Program-made: the position numbers and the translations under genes | The notes under the pieces: model-generated | What the model was told of the DNA's origin: nothing | Database searches by the model: none | The model's input: the letters and a program-made list of their open reading frames with translations, nothing else | In this document: positions 8,371 through 16,994 of the stretch, piece after piece | How the letters are laid out: the number at the start of each line of letters is the position of its first letter | Position numbering within the stretch: the stretch's first letter is position 1 | Assembly: GCF_037137075.1 (NCBI RefSeq) | Contig: NZ_JBBBNV010000013.1 | Coordinates: 62,001 to 126,000, forward strand | Direction: 5' to 3' | DNA length: 64,000 nt | DNA from: JBBBNV01 sp037137075 | Lineage (GTDB): Bacteria; Bacillota; Bacilli; Paenibacillales; NBRC-103111

Positions 8371-9105
8371 CTACTCAGCCTCGGCCGGAGTCTCCTTCGA
8401 AATGTAGAAGGCGTTATTTTCAAACCGTGTGGTCAAGCCCAGCTCTTCGACTGAATACCTCCAAGTCATCGGAAAATATGTAACATCATTTAATACGAGC
8501 ACAGGGTACTCTTCCTTGCTGTTGTCTACCCAACTGTCATTGACGAAAACGTTGAAATCAGGCTGCGCCGCAAATAGCTTGGCCGGTGGTGTGCCCGGCT
8601 CCTGCTCCAGAGCCGCTGCCGGCTGAGAGCTGCTGCGGATCGAGAACCCGGTTTCCGTGCTCCACGCTGTCTCCAGTCCCAGCGCCTGTGTATAACTCCA
8701 GGTCATCGGAAAATAAGTAATCCCCTTATATTCAAATACGGGATAGCCGGTCTGGCTCATAATCTGTTCCCCATTCACATACACTGAGTAAGCGGGCAGA
8801 CTCACTTGAACGGTCCCAGGCGGAACTGTTTCCTTAGGCACCGACGCAGATCCGGCCGTGCCGGAGGACGTCCCCGTGCTGCTGCTTGAGGAGCCGCTGT
8901 CCGAAGAGGAGCTGCTTGAGGAATCGCTAGAAGAGCCGCCGCCATTATGATAATGATACTCCCCGTATTCCAGGCCCCATTTCTCGCAGTTGGTACGGCA
9001 CGTATGTCCGCCTTTGGCATCTGTACGACCCGGATGGGCGTCCGCAATCGTTGCCGCCGACAAGGAAGCAGCGAAAACAGCCGCCAGCATAACTGTCCTT
9101 CTCAC
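8371..9105 (-). CDS. Secreted YHYH-motif protein with two copper-amine-oxidase-like stalk repeats
   Basis: About 244 residues. A signal peptide (VRRTVMLAAVFAASLSA) is followed by the small His/Cys module HPGRTDAKGGHTCRTNC... ending GEYHYHNGG (the YHYH domain), then a Ser/Asp-rich linker, then two related beta units each containing YFPMTW (about residues 140-185 and 200-240). These units resemble the substrate-free stalk domain of copper amine oxidase N-terminal repeats common in secreted Paenibacillus proteins. Function is unknown; wall or surface attachment is likely. GTG at 9105 is chosen because GGGAGG precedes it by seven T; the TTG fifteen bases upstream overlaps that site. Confidence 0.8.
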   Translation of the reverse strand: MRRTVMLAAVFAASLSAATIADAHPGRTDAKGGHTCRTNCEKWGLEYGEYHYHNGGGSSSDSSSSSSSDSGSSSSSTGTSSGTAGSASVPKETVPPGTVQVSLPAYSVYVNGEQIMSQTGYPVFEYKGITYFPMTWSYTQALGLETAWSTETGFSIRSSSQPAAALEQEPGTPPAKLFAAQPDFNVFVNDSWVDNSKEEYPVLVLNDVTYFPMTWRYSVEELGLTTRFENNAFYISKETPAEAE

Positions 9106-9412
9106 AAAAAAACCTCCCAAATCTAAAAATCTAACACCATAGTTTGGGATAATTTTACTATATTAACAAGATCGTGACTACCCTCTCCGTCCGCCGAATC
9201 CCCCCTCCTTCATTCATTCGAAAACACAAGCAGCACCAAAAAATGAATCGTACTGAAAATAACAAAGCAGTCCTCATCCGGCATATACCGGATAAAGACT
9301 GCTGGCCATTTATTCCCGGCCCCTGCCGGTACCTCGGCAATACCGCAAGCCGTTCTATACGTCCGCTGAAAAAACGCGAGGCTTCGCTGTAGGAAGGATG
9401 CCGGGCGTGAAA
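9106..9412. other. Intergenic region with one terminator
   Basis: 307 bases between the YHYH-protein start and the pectinesterase stop, both on the minus strand. It holds the hairpin at 9266-9303; no gene was recognised. Confidence 0.5.
9266..9303 (-). terminator. Intrinsic terminator of the pectinesterase gene
   Basis: AGCAGTC/GACTGCT outer arms enclose an inner ATCCGG/CCGGAT hairpin. Read on the minus strand it is followed by TTTGTTATTTT, 110 bases after the pectinesterase stop. Confidence 0.65.
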
Positions 9413-10957
9413 TCAGTGCGCCGGGTCCCAGCCGTCGCTTCCCGCCAGAACCGTCTGCGTATTGATTGCTGCCGCTTGGGATGCGGTCAGCTGATCACCC
9501 CAGCTCACCCGTCCGGAGGTGGCTGCGCCCGGCCCGGTATTGCCGTATTCGGCGTAACGGGAGGTGCTCTCCTTGGAGGTGTCGCCCCAGTTATCCCAGC
9601 CTGCCGGCTTAATGTGGGTATCCATCCACGTATACAGGTACGTCACCGAGCTGTACGGCTGCCATGGTCGGCCGAGCGCCACCACATCATTCAGCGAACC
9701 GGAACGGGTCAGACTGCTCGTAATAAACACGTAGCCATAAGGAGTCGCCTGAGCTGTGGAAGCGGCTGTCACATAGCCGTTATTAAGGCTCTTCATTTCA
9801 CAGCTTTCAAATACAGCCGTAGCCGAGCCGAAAATATAATCTACAGTCCCCTCAATATACGAGTCCCGGTAGTACTGCCTCCCGGAGCCTGTGGCATACA
9901 GCGAATCCTGATTGCCAAGCACCCGCACATTGCGAAAGGCGGCGCGATCCCCGGACACGTATAAAGCCACCGCCTGCCCCGCAGTCGGTCCAGCCGTATT
10001 GCGGAACGTAATATTGTGTGCGGTGAAATCGTTCCCTCTCACAAACACACTGGCGCTGTTCGTTGTGCTGCCGGAGGAGCTGGATGTATCCGCGTACGTC
10101 AGAATCGTCCCTTCCGCGCTCTCCCCAATCAGTGTGATATATGGCTTGTTAGCGGGAAATGTAATTTTCTCAGGATAGGTGCCGTTCTTGACATAAATCG
10201 TGACAGGGCTGGTGTTGTTGACGGGAATGGCATCAACAGCGGCCTGGACGGTGGTATAGACGCCGGTTCCTCCGCTTGCGCTAACGACGAGTGCGCCGGA
10301 CGGAATAGAGGACGAAACCGCCTTGACCAAAATATCATCCAAATAATGCGAACCGGCGCTGCTGTTCGGCGTAAAAGAATCGAAGCCGTCAATGGAGGCA
10401 ACCGCACTGTAGAAGGCCACGCCACTGGCCTTTTTTACTCCATTTACGTACACATCGGCTGTATCCGTGGACGGATCGGCTACGATGCGGATACTGTACC
10501 AGGTGTTAGCCGCGTAGCCGCTCAGCAGCGTTACATACGTATCCCCGGAATTGCGGTAGGACAAGCTTCCTCCTATAGTTTCGATGGACACCGCAGGCGT
10601 TGCGCCGCTCAGCAGACGAAACACCTTGGTGCTGTTGACAAGCGAAGGCTGCATGAATTTAAATTCCGCATCGATCTTGCCGGTCTGGGCGGTAAAGGTC
10701 TTTTTCAGGCTGACCAGCCCGGAGGTGCTCGTGTCATTCAGGTACACGCTGCGGTTGGAGGAGCTTGGAACAGCGACAGCCCGGACAGTCCCTCCAGCCT
10801 CAGATAGGGTAAAGCCGGAAGGCTGTGACCCGGTTGCGGTACTGTTGAAATTGACATCTGCCAGCGTAGTGTCTGCCAAGGCACTTCCGGCCGGGACAGC
10901 CGCGATCAGCATTCCCGTCAAAACGAGAACCATGCGAAATAAAGACCGTGATTTCAT
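9413..10957 (-). CDS. Secreted pectinesterase (carbohydrate esterase family 8) with N-terminal LamG-like domain
   Basis: 514 residues. Signal peptide at 1-28 (ending AAVPAGSALA), a jelly-roll domain of LamG/concanavalin type (about 30-210), then the right-handed beta-helix pectin methylesterase domain (about 220-510). Family motifs present: GNQDSLYA, GTVDYIFGSATAVFE with the catalytic Asp, and LGRPW. It removes methyl groups from homogalacturonan outside the cell, preparing it for pectate lyase. The ATG has AGGAG upstream. It is monocistronic, with a terminator after it. A LamG-like N domain also occurs in the pectate lyase at 26.4-28.5 kb, suggesting a shared targeting role. Confidence 0.93.
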   Translation of the reverse strand: MKSRSLFRMVLVLTGMLIAAVPAGSALADTTLADVNFNSTATGSQPSGFTLSEAGGTVRAVAVPSSSNRSVYLNDTSTSGLVSLKKTFTAQTGKIDAEFKFMQPSLVNSTKVFRLLSGATPAVSIETIGGSLSYRNSGDTYVTLLSGYAANTWYSIRIVADPSTDTADVYVNGVKKASGVAFYSAVASIDGFDSFTPNSSAGSHYLDDILVKAVSSSIPSGALVVSASGGTGVYTTVQAAVDAIPVNNTSPVTIYVKNGTYPEKITFPANKPYITLIGESAEGTILTYADTSSSSGSTTNSASVFVRGNDFTAHNITFRNTAGPTAGQAVALYVSGDRAAFRNVRVLGNQDSLYATGSGRQYYRDSYIEGTVDYIFGSATAVFESCEMKSLNNGYVTAASTAQATPYGYVFITSSLTRSGSLNDVVALGRPWQPYSSVTYLYTWMDTHIKPAGWDNWGDTSKESTSRYAEYGNTGPGAATSGRVSWGDQLTASQAAAINTQTVLAGSDGWDPAH

Positions 10958-11274
10958 CCATACTTCAGCTCCTCTGACGTATCCTTGTTATTCGTAAGCA
11001 TAACGTCCCCCGCCCAAATCGAAGCTGCAGGCCAGGGTCCCTTCCTACCTTGCGAATCATCCCTCCCGGCTTATGATTGGTTACAAACTGACTGCACCTG
11101 CTGCGGTTATCCCGCACCACCTCCTTTCATTCATTGGGCTGAGACGAGACCGGATGTGTACGACGCTGCCGCCGAACGGCCGGCTTCCAGCGGAGTCTTG
11201 CCTGCAGACAAGCAAGCCTCGGCCTTCTCCCGTCGAGTATTGAAGCTGCAAGCCGGAAGAGCTTCCTTCACATA
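10958..11274. other. Intergenic stretch, no gene recognised
   Basis: 317 bases between pectinesterase and the AraC-family gene, both on the minus strand. No credible start plus ribosome binding site; it should hold the pectinesterase promoter, which I could not place with confidence. Confidence 0.45.
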
Positions 11275-12867
11275 TTACCCGCCACTAATCTGCTTATCGC
11301 TCTTTTCCCGGTAATTGCCCGGGGTCATGCCGAAGGTTTTGCGGAAGGAGCGGATAAAGGCGCTAATGTTTTTGTACTGCAGCCGCTCGCTGATTTCCGA
11401 AACCTTCATGTCCGTCGTTTCAAGCAGCTGCTTGGCCTTGTTCATCCGGCACTCCATCAAATAATTGCTAAACGATACGCCGGTTTCCTTCTTGAACACC
11501 CGGCTTAAATAAACCGGATGGAAGCTCATCGTCTGCGCGCATTCCTCCAGCGTGAAGTCGCGTTCATAATGCTGGTGAATGAGCCTTACCATCTGATCCG
11601 CAATATTCTCGTACTGTGCTTCCGCCTGCTCGGCCAAAAAAACCGTAACCGGCACAAACAGCTGCCGCTGAAACCAGTCCGTAATATCCGGAATCGTGTT
11701 CAGCTTCATAAACTGCGCAACCGATGCCTGAGGTCCGATGACCTTTTTCAACGGGACGCCCTGTTCGTGGATCATTTGATATATTTTCGAAATGAATGCA
11801 ATCATCAGCTCCGAATACTCGCTGAAATAAGCCTCCCTGCCCACGATCACTGACAAGTATTCGCTAAACAGCATCGCGGCCTTGTCCGGCTCGCCGGTAC
11901 GAAGAGCATGCAGCAGCCTCTCCTCCATCTGCATCAGCTGCTCGTATAGCATCGCTTCCATCTCCGTTTGGCTGCTTGTGTCCCCATACTGCACAATAAT
12001 GTCTTGTCCGAGCCCGACACGGGAGCGAAGCGCCCCCAGGCTCTCCTCGTGGGCCTTCGCCGTTCCGGAAATACATTCATAGGGTTTGCTGATTCCTATG
12101 CTGACAGACAGCTGCAAATACTTCTTCACCTTGCTCTGAATCCGCTCCGCCATACGCCACCATCGGGATAGCAGCTCATGGCCGTCTAAGGTATCCGAAG
12201 CAAGCACTGTCACCTGGGACTGCTCCATCACAATAGGGCTGAACCGGGTTAGAGGCAGCAGGTCGCTGACGATATTGTTGATCGCAAACAGCAGCAAATC
12301 CTTGTCATGCTCCCGGTAGCGCGTCCCGTGAAGTGTATCGATTTGCAGCGTCAGCACGCCAAGATAGCGCCAGTCGGAAGGAAAATCGTACTCCCGAGCC
12401 CTGTAGTCGAACTCCTGCTTGGGCATTTGCCCATTAATTAAGCGGAACATGGCGTATTCTTTGAGCTGTGTCACTTGAACGCGCATTTGCTGCTGCAGCT
12501 GCCGGCCCGTGCTGGTCAGAAGCTGCAGCCGGTCCTCGATATAGCGGAGCTCGTCCTCTCCTCTTGTAACGCCGCTGCCCATCGAAGTATCCGGGCTCAG
12601 CTTCTTCGTCATTTCGAACAGCCTCTGGACCGGAAGATACATTTTACGGCTGCCGTAGTAAGCCCCCACCAGAGCGAAGGCTGCAAGCAGCGCGCAGGAA
12701 GCAGCCGTGACCCAGACCATGCTTTGTGTTTGCTGTGCCAGCTCCCGATTCGGGGCGGTGTATACATAGACCCATGCGTTGTAGATGGTCATAATCCCGA
12801 TAATGATGACCGGAATGGCGCCGAGCATCAGGCTGTAGCTAAGCAGCCGAAGCCAATATTTGGGCAT
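11275..12867 (-). CDS. Membrane-anchored AraC-family transcriptional regulator
   Basis: About 530 residues. Two membrane helices (about 8-27 and 48-68) enclose a short outer loop, much smaller than the Cache-type sensor of the other membrane AraC protein here. A long central cytoplasmic part follows, and the last ~100 residues are a double helix-turn-helix AraC domain (DFTLEECAQTMSFHPVYLSR, then KVSEISERLQYKNISAFIRS, FGMTPGNYR). It probably controls the nearby pectin genes. ATG 12867 is preceded by GGGAG; an earlier in-frame ATG lacks a site. A partial match to a cre box (TGAAAGCGGTTCCT, minus strand, about 12945-12958) lies about 80 bases upstream, hinting at catabolite control. Confidence 0.88.
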   Translation of the reverse strand: MPKYWLRLLSYSLMLGAIPVIIIGIMTIYNAWVYVYTAPNRELAQQTQSMVWVTAASCALLAAFALVGAYYGSRKMYLPVQRLFEMTKKLSPDTSMGSGVTRGEDELRYIEDRLQLLTSTGRQLQQQMRVQVTQLKEYAMFRLINGQMPKQEFDYRAREYDFPSDWRYLGVLTLQIDTLHGTRYREHDKDLLLFAINNIVSDLLPLTRFSPIVMEQSQVTVLASDTLDGHELLSRWWRMAERIQSKVKKYLQLSVSIGISKPYECISGTAKAHEESLGALRSRVGLGQDIIVQYGDTSSQTEMEAMLYEQLMQMEERLLHALRTGEPDKAAMLFSEYLSVIVGREAYFSEYSELMIAFISKIYQMIHEQGVPLKKVIGPQASVAQFMKLNTIPDITDWFQRQLFVPVTVFLAEQAEAQYENIADQMVRLIHQHYERDFTLEECAQTMSFHPVYLSRVFKKETGVSFSNYLMECRMNKAKQLLETTDMKVSEISERLQYKNISAFIRSFRKTFGMTPGNYREKSDKQISGG

Positions 12868-13320
12868 ACCGTTCAAGTCTCCCTTCAGAAGGCAGCACAT
12901 CATAGCGCGTTTATTTTATTTAAATTTTTTCCAAATCCGCTATAGGAACCGCTTTCATTTTAGTGTAAGAAGCACTGTTCTATCTATAATATCTATCCAT
13001 ATATTTCCATAAAATGACATTGATATGAAACTAATTATAGTACACCGGAGCACAAATAAATTTTCTTTTCTTGCTTTTCTGAGGCAAATCTGATGCAATT
13101 TTGTCCTTTTATTACCTATTTATTCCTTTTTATAATGAAAAGTAGATTCCCGTCCCTTCGATAATGGGCCTGATACACAGGTCTGCATGGTTTTGGACCG
13201 GCGGCAAACAACTCAAACCGTCATGGCTTCATCGCCGCATCCCCGGTATGAAAGCATGGACTTTCACAAAAAAACGGCGGACCTCGTCGGCCCGCTGTTC
13301 GGCTTGTGTATGCAGATAAG
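12868..13320. other. AT-rich intergenic region, upstream of AraC gene
   Basis: 453 bases holding the promoter side of the AraC gene (AT-rich 12900-13140), a possible cre-like box near 12945-12958 (two mismatches) and a terminator at 13275-13297. No gene recognised. Confidence 0.5.
13275..13297 (-). terminator. Intrinsic terminator of the lipoprotein/FG-GAP operon
   Basis: On the minus strand CAGCGGGCC pairs with GGTCCGCCG (one mismatch, one G-T pair) around a GACGA loop and runs into a stretch of seven T. Confidence 0.6.
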
Positions 13321-15300
13321 CTACTTCCTCGGATAGTTAAACTCTCCGCGATAATTCGATGAATTGTAATGCGGGTACTTATCCGGCACCGTTACAGGGC
13401 CGGCCACAGAATGGTCGGGGCTGTAAATGTACATCCGCTGCGTATCCCACAGCAAAATGTTATCCACGCCGTCCCCGGTTACATCCAGCACCTCCGCGCA
13501 CAGGTCCGGATGTCCGTCCTGCGGGAAGAGCACCACGCGCCGTCCGTGACCATCAACGAGGCCGCCATGCTGCGTATTGCCGTTAAGCAGCACCAGGTCC
13601 CTTCCGTCCCCCGTCCAGTTAACCGGCGTAATGACGTTGCCGTTGCATGTCGGCTCGAACTGATGCAGCAGCTTACCCGCGCCATCGAAGAAATAGACGA
13701 TGCCCTGCTCGCCCCAGAACGTGCTGACGCACAGCTCCAGTCCAGGCAAATCCGGACGGTAGTTGCCGACGCTGACGCGCTGGGCATGGCCAATCATGTG
13801 CTTATGCAGGATGCGCCCCTGCAAATCGGCAATCATAAAGCCTTCGTTGCCGGAAGCGATGGCAATTTGCGGCTCCAGGCCCTCCGGATCCCAGCTGCCG
13901 ATAAGGATTTCATCGGTATGATCGGTCGGAACCGGAAGTGTCCACAGAAGCTTGCCGTCATGGTCCACCAAATGGTATCCGATAAACATCTCATCCCTGC
14001 CGTCGCCGTCCACATCGGTCGTGTACGGGAAATGACCGGTGATGCCTTCATGGAACGACCACAGCGGCTGCAGCTCATTGTTGTATACCCATACCCGGCT
14101 GTAGCGGTCTTTAATTAGAATGTCGGTGGGCTGTGCGCTGCCGGAGAAGTTGGCGATACGAATCGAGTCCACGTTAATCCGGTCAAACGCATATTGATTA
14201 TAGGGCAGGCTGTACAGCGGCCCCGGCGATTCCGAGGTGAACGGAGTCCGGATCGAGTTCTTTACCTGACCTGTCCGGCCGTCGAGGATCATCAGCTCGA
14301 AGTTGCGGGCCACGACCACCTCGTCAAACCCGTCGCCGTCGATGTCGCACACCTGGAAAGGCAAATCCGCCGACAGCAGCGCATGATCAAGCAGCGTACT
14401 CGGCTCGCCAAGCTGCCACAGCACTTCCCCTTCCAGCGTAATAGCCGTCAGGCAGCTGATGTGAGCATAAGCATCCTTGTGTCCCCGTTTCTGGTGCTGT
14501 GCCAGCACCAGCTGCAGCTCATCCGTTCCCGTCAGATGGCCGAAGCGGATCTGGCGCGCCGTACCGAAGTTCTTGAAGTCGATTACCTTCCACAAGCGGG
14601 GCTGCGGATACTCGCTGCGCAGCTGGGCCAGATTCAAGCTGGAGCTGACCGCCTGCTCCTGCCACGCCCGGTGCTGTTCATCGGTCATCGTCACCTGGAT
14701 GTCGGTGTACTGGGCAGGCATGCGAGAGGACAGCCCGATTTTGCCATATGCATACGAATCGTCCTGGGCCTGCAGCAGCTCGGCACCATCCACGAAAGCC
14801 CGCAGCGTGGAGCCGGAGCAGGACACGCGCAGCCGGTAGTAGCTGTCACAATCATACGACAGGCTTGCCGATGCCAGTGTAAGGATCTGGTCCTGATCCC
14901 GTTTCAGAAGAACGAGGCTTCCGCCCTCAAAGCCAAGGAAGTAATACCGGCGGCCATGCTGGTAACGGAATACAATGCCGGTATTGGAATGCGTGGATAG
15001 CGGACGGACCGTTGCCTCATAGGTATAATCCCGCCAAGTATCTTCCCCTTTTACCAAGAGCGGCCAGTGTGGTGTAATTGCGGCCTGGGGGCGTGTCTGC
15101 TCCATGAACTTCTTGCCCCGGTCCTCGGTCACAATCCAGGTTGGTCCCAGCCATCCGAAATAGACGACCGGGTCGTACCAGCCCCCGAGGTTGCCCTCAG
15201 TCGGGTAGTAATGGTATTCGCCAAGCGCGGAATGCTTCGGATCGTAAGGAAACGGTCCAATGGAGAATTGTGTAAATTGGTCGTGAAGAAGTGTAAGCAT
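13321..15300 (-). CDS. FG-GAP/VCBS-type beta-propeller protein with LamG-like domain, probable polysaccharide-processing protein
   Basis: 659 residues, no signal peptide. Residues about 75-210 form a jelly-roll domain of LamG/DUF1080 type (NTGIVFRYQHGRRYYFLGFE, GKIGLSSRM). Residues about 230-640 carry repeated Asp-rich calcium-type loops: DIDGDGFDEVVVA, DVDGDGRDEMFIG, VTGDGVDNILL. Such loops occur in FG-GAP propellers and in rhamnogalacturonan lyases of family PL11, but I do not see enough to call a lyase. The gene lies 33 bases after the solute-binding protein gene and probably shares its operon. Lack of a signal peptide suggests it acts on imported oligosaccharides, or is exported another way. 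Confidence 0.75.
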   Translation of the reverse strand: MLTLLHDQFTQFSIGPFPYDPKHSALGEYHYYPTEGNLGGWYDPVVYFGWLGPTWIVTEDRGKKFMEQTRPQAAITPHWPLLVKGEDTWRDYTYEATVRPLSTHSNTGIVFRYQHGRRYYFLGFEGGSLVLLKRDQDQILTLASASLSYDCDSYYRLRVSCSGSTLRAFVDGAELLQAQDDSYAYGKIGLSSRMPAQYTDIQVTMTDEQHRAWQEQAVSSSLNLAQLRSEYPQPRLWKVIDFKNFGTARQIRFGHLTGTDELQLVLAQHQKRGHKDAYAHISCLTAITLEGEVLWQLGEPSTLLDHALLSADLPFQVCDIDGDGFDEVVVARNFELMILDGRTGQVKNSIRTPFTSESPGPLYSLPYNQYAFDRINVDSIRIANFSGSAQPTDILIKDRYSRVWVYNNELQPLWSFHEGITGHFPYTTDVDGDGRDEMFIGYHLVDHDGKLLWTLPVPTDHTDEILIGSWDPEGLEPQIAIASGNEGFMIADLQGRILHKHMIGHAQRVSVGNYRPDLPGLELCVSTFWGEQGIVYFFDGAGKLLHQFEPTCNGNVITPVNWTGDGRDLVLLNGNTQHGGLVDGHGRRVVLFPQDGHPDLCAEVLDVTGDGVDNILLWDTQRMYIYSPDHSVAGPVTVPDKYPHYNSSNYRGEFNYPRK

Positions 15301-15333
15301 GAGCAGGTAGCTCCCTTCCTGGGTTAAGCAGAG

Positions 15334-16845
15334 TTATTTCAGCTTATTGCCTTCCTTCTGATACCACTCGGTCCACTGTTGAATCGCCTTGTCGCCGCCG
15401 GAGGAGCGATAGCGCTTCACGAAATCATCCCAGCTCGCATCCACCTTCTGGTTGCCCAAGACCGTTTTGGCCCGGTATTCCTGGGTAAGCTTGTTCAAAT
15501 TGTAAGCGGCCAGCTCCGGATTGTAAGGCAGTGAGGCCGCGAGCTTATCCAATGTACCGATTTTGGCAGCCAGCGTGAGATTGTCGATGACATTCTGGGT
15601 ATACTCGGTTGCCATGTACTGCTTCACCGGCTCGCTCAGGTGTCCGTGCTTCACCAATGAGAACGCCCAGTGCAGCGACGCGCGCTCTTCCGCCGTCTTC
15701 TCATATTTGCCGTTGACGACATTATAATGCTTGCCTTCGATACCAAGGAAATTAAACTTCGTGCCTTCCTCCGAAAGCCCCCAGTCCAGGAATTTCAGCA
15801 GATCCTCCACCTGCTTCGTTTCCTTCGGAATGGCGATATAATGCCGGTTCGTGGAGCTATACGTAAACACGGACGGCGATCCGTCCTGATGCAGCGGCAA
15901 ATCGATGGCGATATACGAATCCATGACCCCCGGCGCAAACTCCTTCCCGCTGGCGAAATGCCAGAACCCGTTGAACACGCCATACTTGCCGGTATTAATT
16001 TTTTGCCGGAAGATGGTGCCTGTCGTAGTCGGCCATTCCGGGTCGAGAATTTTTTCGGAGACGAGCTTGCTCATAAAGCTCAGATAATTTTTGTATTCCT
16101 CCGTCATCTCCGGCGGAAGCAGCTCGTTGTTTCTGAACTTGTACGATTCAGCGTCAAAAGCCGCCTGGAACATCCGGCCCCCGTAGGACAAATCGTTCAG
16201 GCCAATCAAGCCGAAGGTATCGTTCTTGCCGTTGCGATCCGGGTCCTGCTCCGTGAACGCTTTCATCACCTGGTAAAACTCATCGATCGTGCGGGGAACC
16301 TTCAGCCCCAGCGTATCCAGCCATTTCTTATTAATATATACAACCTGATTGAAGCCGTCGTGCCGGTTGTAAGGCACCGCCCATATTTTGCCCTCCTGGG
16401 TAATCGGGAGCCAGGCTTCCTTCGGCATCACATTTTTCAAATTCGGATACTTGTCCAGATAGGGAGCCAGGTCGGTCAGAAGCCCGTCACTCGCAAACTG
16501 CAGCAGCTTGCTTTTATCCTTGTCGCTTACAGCAAACGCGGCGGGATATTCTCCCGAAGCCATCAAAATATTCAGCTTGTCCAAATACCCGGCTGACCCC
16601 GGCGACTCCAGCTCGACCCGGACCCCGGTTTTATCCTGCAAATACGTGATGTATTCGTTGTCCGTCAGTGACATTCCCTTCGTATCCACATTGTAATCAA
16701 ATAATACTTTAAACACCGGCGGCTTCTTCTCTGTTTCGGCCGTACTGGGCGCTTTCTCACTTCCGCCGGCGCAGCCGCTCGCTGCAATAACGGCAGCTGT
16801 CATCAAGGCGGTGAGCGAAAGCTTTGTTTTCTTTTTTTGAACCAT
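15334..16845 (-). CDS. Sugar ABC transporter solute-binding lipoprotein
   Basis: 503 residues with a lipoprotein signal peptide (basic start VQKKKTK, hydrophobic core, lipobox AASGC). The family pattern of LplA/YtcQ-type binding proteins is present: YLQDKTGVRVELE, DLAPYLDKYPNLKNV, AFTEQDPDRNGKNDTFGL, FLDWGLSEEGTKF. It binds oligosaccharide outside the membrane. GGAGGG precedes the ATG at 16845. Its likely permease partners (19496 and 20486) sit on the opposite strand beyond a regulator gene. No ATPase gene is nearby; importers of this class use a shared MsmK-type ATPase encoded elsewhere. Confidence 0.9.
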   Translation of the reverse strand: MVQKKKTKLSLTALMTAAVIAASGCAGGSEKAPSTAETEKKPPVFKVLFDYNVDTKGMSLTDNEYITYLQDKTGVRVELESPGSAGYLDKLNILMASGEYPAAFAVSDKDKSKLLQFASDGLLTDLAPYLDKYPNLKNVMPKEAWLPITQEGKIWAVPYNRHDGFNQVVYINKKWLDTLGLKVPRTIDEFYQVMKAFTEQDPDRNGKNDTFGLIGLNDLSYGGRMFQAAFDAESYKFRNNELLPPEMTEEYKNYLSFMSKLVSEKILDPEWPTTTGTIFRQKINTGKYGVFNGFWHFASGKEFAPGVMDSYIAIDLPLHQDGSPSVFTYSSTNRHYIAIPKETKQVEDLLKFLDWGLSEEGTKFNFLGIEGKHYNVVNGKYEKTAEERASLHWAFSLVKHGHLSEPVKQYMATEYTQNVIDNLTLAAKIGTLDKLAASLPYNPELAAYNLNKLTQEYRAKTVLGNQKVDASWDDFVKRYRSSGGDKAIQQWTEWYQKEGNKLK

Positions 16846-16909
16846 GTAGACACCCTCCCCTATGAAACGTCTGGTTTCCATTCATTGGAATCAGGAATGG
16901 ATAATTCCT

Positions 16910-16937
16910 ATTTTAGTCCCTCTGTACCAAATCGCAA
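16910..16937 (-). promoter_or_regulatory. Possible SigA promoter of the solute-binding protein operon
   Basis: On the minus strand TTGCGA (16937-16932), a 16-base spacer and TAAAAT (16915-16910), 65 bases before the start codon. Confidence 0.4.
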
Positions 16938-16994
16938 TGAATAAATGTTTGGACTATGTACAGTTTTTTAGATAGAAGGGTGTATATTTCTTGT

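Noticed and set aside
10985..11314. Plus-strand 109-codon frame between pectinesterase and the AraC gene
   Set aside because: No ribosome binding site and Cys/Pro-rich composition unlike a real protein.
14194..15000. Plus-strand 268-codon frame inside the FG-GAP gene
   Set aside because: Antisense shadow caused by GC-rich codon use; the minus-strand frame shows clear domain repeats.
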